This document shows positions 56,376 to 64,000 of a stretch of DNA of 64,000 nucleotides, in pieces. Within the stretch, counting starts at the first letter, position 1. Every line of letters starts with the position of its first letter. Source of the stretch: Unio delphinus (lineage: Eukaryota > Mollusca > Bivalvia > Unionida > Unionidae); the NCBI GenBank assembly GCA_029339505.1, contig JAQISU010000081.1, positions 13,365,001-13,429,000 of the forward strand, in the 5' to 3' direction. Both the position numbers and the translations under genes were made by a program. Below the pieces are notes generated by a model. It had not been told where the DNA came from. It ran no database searches and saw nothing but the letters and a program-made list of their open reading frames with translations.

Positions 56376-59300
56376 GAAATGAAACTTTTGGGATTCATTT
56401 ACCAAGACTGTTAGTTCTTTTTAAATTTTCACTTTCCATTCTATAAAAAATAAAATTATTTGTTGAATTTTACAAAAGTTGATGGTTTTCACTCTTTTCT
56501 GTTACTTAGTTTACGACCATAGAGTTATAACAAGAGATAACAATTGGAGCTTGTTCAGAGACATACAATATATAACATTAGCTGTTAGTACTGGGACATA
56601 AGGAGCAATTTTCTGAAATAGTGATATTAGCATTAGTGTTATTAATGGATCACCATAGGAAGTTTGGAAGTTAAAAAGTCATTAAAAACACTATACAAAA
56701 CTGACATAATAAATGCCATTGACACTTAGACAAACAAATTTTGTGAAAATACTTGTCATTACTAAATCTTGTCATTCCCTCAGCACTCCTCACTGAACCG
56801 TATTGTTGACTGTACTATATGTAGTTGTAAGAAGAGTTCCATAAATAATTATTTGTGCAAACATTAAAATTCATCATCTAGAACCTTGTTCTATAAATCC
56901 AAAGAATATGAAGAAAGGAACCATCCATTTTACCATCATATTGAACAATGAGTGTGGGGATTTGTGTGCATGTATGTGGTATTAGTTCAGACAACTGATT
57001 TCTAATTTATGACATTTATTTACTTTAACTGCATACTTATAAGAATACATGAACTGTCTACCTCATTCTGTCCACAAACAATTCAAAATATTGCTTCACT
57101 TACTCGACACATTGTACTCCATAGAATTTTACCATGTCTACAGTATATTAAAACTCTTTCATACCCTTTTTATACAACTTTAGACTTCATTCATAATCTT
57201 CATTCAGCGGAACTGAAAACAATACATGTAGCTGAATAGCTAGCTGTCAGGCTAAAACCCTCACTACACTAATCATCTAACTTTTTATTCATAATGACAT
57301 TTGCTGATTGACAGATAACAATTCTGATTATAGATAATATTTAAAAAATCTGTTGGTCAATTCAACTGAGGGAATTTATATTTACCATGCTTTCTATGGT
57401 AGAGTTCCTTATGGGTCCCATAACATTTGTGCATTCTTCAAGTAGCCTGACCACAAAGGTGCTTAACTTGGTGTGATCATAAGATTTGTATGCTGTAGCC
57501 ACTTTGCCAGCTGGCTGCCTTGGAGACCATATGAAAGGTACCTACATGTAGTCCACATTTCCTCAGTGCCACCTAGTCAATAATGCGCTAACAATACCAT
57601 TAAAAGTCACAAAAACACAAAAACCTCACTTGAAATACCAAACTTCCTACACTTGCAGTTAGGACTGGCCAACAGGTCCTTAAGGTAATAGAGCACAAAT
57701 GTGGCACCCTGTTATCTAACACAATATACTATTGGAATGTACAGATGTATTATAGGCTGTGGTCACAAGAAAATGTCCTTGTGGTACATACCAGGTCTTC
57801 ATAAAATATCCATTGACATTGTTTCCATTTGTCCACAGTTGCTTGATCCTTTAAGGAAGTTATTTAATTCAGAAAATGATAATGGATAAACGTTTGAGTC
57901 ACCCTTCCATGTAAGATATTTTGCTGGTTCATAATTTTTAAGTAATGTTTTTCAAGAGTTTTGTCTTAGTAATGATTTAAGTGAGGAAGAAATAATGATT
58001 GTGTGATAACATATTTGTACATGATGGGACCAGTATTTCCAGTATTCACAGATTGAAAGGCATCACAAGTGTCTGAATAATGATGACCTGTCAGTCATTC
58101 CCACATATTTTGGAATAGGTCTGTTACATACATATACGCTTTGAAAGCAGCCCACTGGAGCTCTAATATGCAAGCGTTAGAGGGGTCCCAGCCTCCTTTA
58201 TCATATATACATATTTGACCAAAATTATATTACTAAATAAGTGTACAACTAAGTAATTCCTTTGAATAGGACATTGTGCCAACTACCTGGAAAAGAAAAA
58301 CAACAGAAAAATGAGGGGCCATGGATCTCTTGTAGGCTATGCTCTTATTAGGTTAAATATGGGGTGTGGTATATGCAGACATCTCACTATTGTATATGTC
58401 GAAACCTAAGGACTTCTTGACATGCGTCTCTTGAAACATCTGATGTATTGATTTCTTCCCATGCTTACATTTCAACTGTGAGGCACTATTCTGCTTCAGT
58501 GATCACAGGTGGCAAATTTATTGCAACAAATTCTTTAATAACTTTTATAGGTTATCCAGAAAAAACATGCAATTATGCAATATAAGAAGACTGTAGATGT
58601 CTTCCTTTATCAATGCATTTTCACAGACAGTTATAAATAGTCTTAAAAAAGCTAGACTATTCAATGTGTTCAGATAATGTATCTCTACAATGTATTATTA
58701 CACTAATGCACATCTGTCAGTGTTCAAATTGGTTCTTTCAGTACCATAAGCAAATCATTCCCTCAGGTCACTAGGAGAGTAATTAGATAAAGATACCATT
58801 AACGAATCTGGATCATTGCTGTGTGGCATTAGATAACATCGGATGACACCAACATTGTAGACCTATCATCCTAGCATTCTTTGGGAGGGGGGGGAGGTCT
58901 GCTTGTTTCTGGATATCTTGTAAAGATTTATCTTGTTGCTGCATCACAGCAGACAGGATTCTCCTGATTACATGATTAGTTCTTGGTAGGATGATACATT
59001 TCCAATTTGCAGGGACAAAGATCTAATTTTCTTCAAGATATTGATGGGGTCATAATGCTATATGGGGAACCTCCAAATCAGAACTGTCTACCTCCCACGG
59101 AAATTACTGAGGCATATCATAGATATCGAGGACTTAATTTGGAAATAATGTTGCATATACATATTCAGGACATTGATCTCCTCCATCTGCATGTAGTCAT
59201 TTGTCATCCAGCATGAAGTCAAAAACCTGATCTTGATATATACAATGTAATGTTTACTAATATTATGAGCAAACACAAATAATCAAAATGAAACTATGAA

Positions 59301-59449
59301 ACTAACAGGTCTTGAAGTCTCCTATCAATTATTTAATTGTGCTGATAGAATATGGATACTTGCATAATTTTGCAGAAAATTTGGGTTCATTTAATGTTTT
59401 TCAGCACATAAACACAAGCAGATTGTTTTAAGCATTGAGACAGAGTAAC
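56376..59449. other. No gene recognised
   Basis: AT-rich DNA. A plus frame after a possible acceptor (TTTGCAG|GG near 59013) runs to 59214 without a known domain. Confidence 0.45.
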
Positions 59450-59572
59450 ATGTTTTGGCCATGGATGCACAGTTGTAGCCAACCCAGGGCATTTCATTGG
59501 TAGGATTCAAACTCGTAACCTTTCCATCACAAGTCCTGCATACTAACCACTGACCCTCCACAGGTCCTTAAC
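59450..59572 (-). repeat. tRNA-derived SINE head of another family
   Basis: On the minus strand, a tRNA-like stretch has an A-box-like CAGTGGTTAGTATGCAGG and a B-box-like GAGTTTGAATCCTACC near 59502-59518, followed by unrelated sequence. It differs from family A in the body. Confidence 0.5.
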
Positions 59573-61589
59573 TTCCTTTAGTTCCCTATTTACAACGAAA
59601 ATTCTAACCTCAAATGTCAACACTTTTAGATTTAAAAGAAAGCCCCCATCAATCATCACAACCTAATAGGGAGGTTGCAACACATATCTGGTTAAAATCA
59701 AGAGATACTAATATGAGTTACAGTATAGAAGTCATATATATTGGGTTTAAGAATCTATATCTAGTCGCCAGTTGGATTAGGAATTTGAAACTGAGCAAAA
59801 AAACCACATTTGAGTCACACAGTGATCAAGAGCACCTTACCTTAAGCATTTGACATTATGTAGCTTTAGTATGTAGTCTTTCTTTGAGGAAAAAAGAGTT
59901 TTTGAAACAGTAAAAACAAAAAATGGTTTGTTGTCAGATTTAAGTCTTTGCACTTTGCAGTTAGATTGTCTTATAAGACAGTATGTACAGTACCTGCACC
60001 AATGACTCCACCAGTGGGTCCAAACCAAATCCATAAATAACACAAATTAAGGGACAAATTGCAAGATATAATCAATTATTGGATCAATTGATTGTTGATA
60101 AAAGTCATTAGGCACATTCCAGTGACAATTTAGGAGAAAATAGATTGATATTCTGTGTAACATATTAGATCTTATATCTTAATTTATTATATTAATTTTT
60201 TTTTTCAGTGAAAACTTGCCACAACAGTAGCATCTGGCATTATAGACCTGTGCTCAATGAATTATGTGACAAACATTCTTAAGTTGTCAATGAACTATAC
60301 AGATGCAAATATTATATAGTACATATTAAAAGTAATTATTTATGAAATGCTAAAATGATTTTGAATTGAAATATCAGCAAGAATAACTAGGACATTGACC
60401 AGAATGTTCCATGTTATAACCACAAACATACTTTTAAGTGAATAATGTTCACAAGTTTAATGCTGCATGACCTTGGGATGGAGAATGTTCATAACAAGGA
60501 AAATAATGTCTGTTTTTATTGATTTTAAATTTGTCAGTATCATACACTAAGCTATCAAGTGAAAGATAAGCACATTATGAGTAGATCTCTTTTTATCTAT
60601 TGTAACATCTACCACTTTATAATGCAGCAACCTTTAGAATAAACTTTTGTCAGATGATTATATACAGTGAATATCTTGTTAGCAATAATAAGCATCTTTC
60701 AATCAAGCTGAATTTCTGCTGAAGATTCTACTTGCTAATATCATTTCTCATAATGTTTTCATATATAATTCACATCATTTAGTCATTCATTTTTCTTTAT
60801 AATTTTTTGTATTTGGTAACAAAGCAGTTCTAGACTTGATTGCTGGTTGGGTTGGTGGTTGAAAATGAGGCCAGGGGCCCCATCATTTAGAAAGAAAGTT
60901 GAATGATAAGAATACAATTATCTGGTGTCAATTGCTGTAATTGAGAATTCTGAACAAGATCCAAATTATTTTACAATTGGATTGGGGTCAGTTAACATTG
61001 GAACAGACAAGTAGTGGGTGGATAAGGTTGAGTTTCTTTTGCTAGATAGCGAGAAGCCATGCTCATATTATGTTCTTTTGTTTTCCAGGACAATTAGCAA
61101 TTTAATAAATGTTCAAAACCTGCTAATCTGAAATCTTAAATGTTTGGTTGTTTCTCAAACAGTTTTGTGAAATCATTGATATATAATTATGTAGAACCAA
61201 ATCATACTTGATACATGTATATAGTATCAGTTCAGTTAAAAAACAAATGGTTTTTGTTTCATCTCTGTATAATTTATTCAGTTTCATTTTATAGCTAATG
61301 AGACAGTTAGTTGCAAATTCCTTTATAAACATCCATTTATGCTTGTACAGTCATTTATTTTCCACTGTACACAACACTTTTGAGCTCACCTGACTGTATG
61401 TCCAGCTGATGGTATGGTCCTGTGTCTATCATGTTTCATTTGCCCATCAGTAATTGCTTGATACCACTCCAGAATCCATACTGCTTATCTGGTTTAGAAT
61501 CAAACTGGGATGGTTTTACAATGATTCCTGAAGAACCACCTAGCAAAATAATGAAATGATTTCGATGTTTGGAATTTCATTCTAGGCAG
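59573..61589. other. No gene recognised
   Basis: AT-rich host-like DNA without coding signals I trust. Confidence 0.5.
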
Positions 61590-62235
61590 ATTTACTACAG
61601 CTGTAATAAATGATAAAATAATAAATAATGTGGAGAAAGCCAATGAAAATGTCACTCATAAAACCAGTGATGAAGTGCCAGAAAAACCCAATGATGATGT
61701 CATGGAAAAAATTAAAATAGAGGACATAACTATTGTGGTTTAGACAAAGCAGTTTAACAACCATGAAAAAATACACAATAATGAAACTTTATATGATGCC
61801 ATAGCAGAGGCTGCTGACCAATATTGCATAGCTGCCTTTGAATATGTGGAACTTTTCTGTGACTTCATAGGTGCCCATAGACATGTACTAGATAGGCTGT
61901 TAGTTATGACAGTCCATGCAGGCTTTGAATAAATGTTTGCACTGGTGATTAAGCCAATATGTAAATGCATGGAGGAAGTCAAGAAAGTCATGACAAGCAC
62001 TGCCACCATGATAGGAACTAAATAGAAACTGGGCCAGCTTGTTGAGATGACCATGTGTGCTGAAGATATAACAATAGCCATGGAAGAAACTGATTGATCA
62101 AGTAGTGTACAATTTTTAAAATTCCCAAAGGCGTAGAGTTAAAGCCAGAGGATGTTGGAGAAATACATGTATGTTCCATAATGAGAACCACCCGAGTACC
62201 AGTCAAAGTTGCCAACACTAATTCAAACATTTTAT
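61590..62235 (+). pseudogene. Decayed coding relic of unknown family
   Basis: On the plus strand one reading runs from about 61605 (ENVTHKTSDEVPEKPNDDVM) through a stop at 61739, then DAIAEAADQYCIAAFEYVEL, a stop near 61929, CKCMEEVKKVMTSTATMIG, further stops, and after a shift PKGVELKPEDVGEIHVCSI to 62234. The composition is that of an acidic helical protein with several nonsense mutations. I recognise no domain; a mobile-element protein or a processed pseudogene are both possible. Confidence 0.35.
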
Positions 62236-62327
62236 GAACTGGTATGGTTTGAGGAATGGAGTAAATCTTTTAGCTGAATCAAATATAACATCGTAGAGCT
62301 TTATATTGTTCCAGTTCTTCCTGAATG

Positions 62328-62647
62328 TGACTGTTCCAGTGGCCTAGTGGTAGAGTGACTGCCACGGATGTGGTAGGTCGTGGTTTTGAAAACCCGGCCA
62401 AGTCATACCAGAGACTTACAAAAATGATACTAACAGCTGCCTCACTTGGCACTCATCATTAAGAGGTTCGTGTTGGGACTGGTTGGCCTGGTGTCAGGAT
62501 TATGTGATTGGGTGGGACATCATGCTACATGTCTGCGGCATGATGCCTCAGTGCTGAACATCACTATAAACTGTCGCATTGCAGACATTGTAGTGATATG
62601 ACTGAAAAGTGATAAAGCTATGTTAAAAATCTAAATCACACACACAC
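62328..62647 (+). repeat. tRNA-SINE family A, copy 5
   Basis: Plus-strand copy from the tRNA head (CCAGTGGCCTAGTGGTAGAG) through the family body and tail to a (CA)n end. It directly abuts the LTR-like start at 62648. Confidence 0.88.
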
Positions 62648-64000
62648 TGTGGCGTTGCCCGACTCAAAATTAAATTAGAACCATGTGTTATCAAGTAAGT
62701 TGGACAAGCCACTGTTTATTGTTGCACATGACCGCAGACTAACACCATCCCTTACGTAAGTTGCCATAGTTAAGAGAGGAAGCTGACCAAAAGCCCGTCA
62801 GAAGTTTAATTAGCACCCTTGGACTGGGAGGATGTTTTGTACATCAAGAAGCTGCCAGAAGGAGTGGGCGTGCCTTATCTTCTGGATACGCTGACTGACC
62901 GCCAGATTGAATACGTCGAGTGGATAGGGCCCCAGCGCTACCCAATCAGAATCGAGGAAGGGGTGGGACCCTGATTTATTTTAAAATATAATATCTTTAA
63001 CCGGCCGGCTAGCTTTAGTTTCCAATTACCCGTTAAGGAGGATTGTCTGTAAAGAATTGGAACTCCGTAGCCATACGTTAATTGGCGGGAAACGCTTAGA
63101 TCCAGAACTCTAAGTATAGCTTCTAAAAAGGTCAGTGAGCTATTTGTTTGATCTTTGCTTTCTGCTACTGCATTTAATTGTAGATCGTTATATATACGTA
63201 TTATTACTAAAATCGTAGTAGGAATAATTATTTGTGATGTTGATATGTTTGTATATTTGAAGAATGAGTTCCTATTTGTAAAGAATCGTATTGCTTGCTA
63301 GCCGTCGTAAGAATTAATATTATTATAATTTGCTATGTGGTTATTTTATAGTACAATAGCACATTATCCATGTAATTATAGAAATTGAATGTTATCTTTG
63401 AAATGATTTCACTGTGAGAAATTAATATGAATATTTGATTATTTGTGTACGCTTGTGGGAGTGTAGTGTACAGACATACATCTGGTTGTCGTAGTATTAT
63501 AAGTACAACGAGATTATATATATATATATTAGATATACTTATGTGATATGATGTATGGATATATGATATCGTGCTATTACCCCATTGGTTCCCTGTAAGA
63601 GTGTGTGGGAATTTCGATGTGTATGTATGCGTGTCCTAAAACGTAATAGCCTTATCTGATGGTTAATGGATGATTTAGTGTGAGGTGAGATTTGATAAAC
63701 CATATGTTAACGCCTTGTGATTTTCACAGGAAGCTTCGGGGGACAGACTAGTGAGTGGTCCCAGTGTCTCCGTTATAGACGGAAGGAAGAGAAGGAAGAG
63801 GTAAATCTGAAGAGGAAGTTTCGGGGGACAGACCAGGAAAAGTATCCCCAATTGTTGTGATAAAGAAAGGAAGGAAAGTGAAGGGAGGAGAGAAATCGGG
63901 AGAGGTGAAATTCAGGAAGAGCGGAAGGATAGGATAATAGATGAGTACAACCAAAGGCCAGGTGGAAAATCGAACTCACACTGAAAATCATAAGATGAAA
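62648..64000 (+). mobile_element. LTR-type retroelement, 5' part, running off the window
   Basis: Starts TGTGGCGTTGCCCGACTC, followed by about 437 bases of LTR-like DNA to a TTGGCGGG primer-site-like motif near 63085, then a long leader. It aligns with the minus strand of 13050-14589: shared phrases include CCTTACGTAAG, CCAATCAGAAT, AGGTCAGTGA, TTGCTAGCCG, GGAATTTCGATGTGT and TTAGTGTGAGGT in the same order. The last 350 bases are purine-rich with GGAAGG motifs and a 17-base direct repeat (TTCGGGGGACAGAC at 63735 and 63820). Confidence 0.65.
63941..64000 (+). CDS. Possible gag start of the retroelement (partial)
   Basis: An ATG at 63941 opens a frame (MSTTKGQVENRTHTENHKMK) that is still open at the window end. 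The copy at 12.8-14.6 kb has an ATG at the matching place (near 13112, minus strand) but stops after about 20 codons. Being the first ATG after the leader, it could start gag. Too short to recognise. Confidence 0.35.
   Translation, partial: MSTTKGQVENRTHTENHKMK

Noticed and set aside
56035..56414. Long open frames of Tyr/Ile/His repeats on both strands
   Set aside because: They are translations of the (ACAT)n/(AT)n microsatellite.
61740..62230. Minus-strand frames of 70-113 codons
   Set aside because: The plus-strand reading has a more protein-like composition; these are its shadows.

Overview
The window looks like a stretch of AT-rich invertebrate nuclear DNA, most likely from a mollusc or another lophotrochozoan. 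The evidence is tRNA-derived SINEs, several degraded non-LTR retrotransposons, hAT elements with perfect 8-bp target duplications, many minisatellites, no bacterial-type operons, and long stretches with no recognisable gene. The host assignment is an inference from repeat style, not a match.

Bases 1 to about 16.5 kb are a different kind of DNA: visibly richer in GC, densely coding, and almost all on the plus strand. They form an endogenous adintovirus/Maverick (Polinton)-like virus whose left end lies outside the window. In order it holds a protein-primed family B DNA polymerase; an accessory block with a BIR (inhibitor-of-apoptosis) domain, an F-box-like protein and a possible Bcl-2-like protein; a small membrane protein; an A32/FtsK-like packaging ATPase; a run of basic core-like proteins; a conserved protein of unknown function; a retrovirus-like integrase with a C-terminal chromodomain; a small membrane protein; a penton-like minor capsid protein; a basic core-like protein; the double-jelly-roll major capsid protein (the one long intact gene); a conserved Cys-motif gene; an adenain-like cysteine protease; and a coiled-coil protein. 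Most genes carry stops or frameshifts, so this is a decayed provirus. A retroelement (12.80-14.59 kb, minus strand) has split the Cys-motif gene.

From 16.5 to 64 kb the DNA is host-like and repeat-filled: a reverse transcriptase relic (16.7-18.1 kb), five copies of one tRNA-SINE family, two unrelated tRNA-like SINEs, fragments of at least four LINE types, a RecQ-like helicase and a PHD-finger relic, many tandem repeats, and a 2.5-kb hAT transposon (47.3-49.8 kb) with a related MITE at 41.65 kb. The hAT lies next to a second, much older Maverick relic (49.8-51.6 kb) that keeps traces of an ATPase, a phospholipase A2-like protein and an integrase. A 1.8-kb LINE is nested inside a SINE at 45.0-46.8 kb. 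The window ends in the 5' part of a second copy of the retroelement that split the viral gene.

No complete host gene was recognised; two possible host exons are listed at low confidence.
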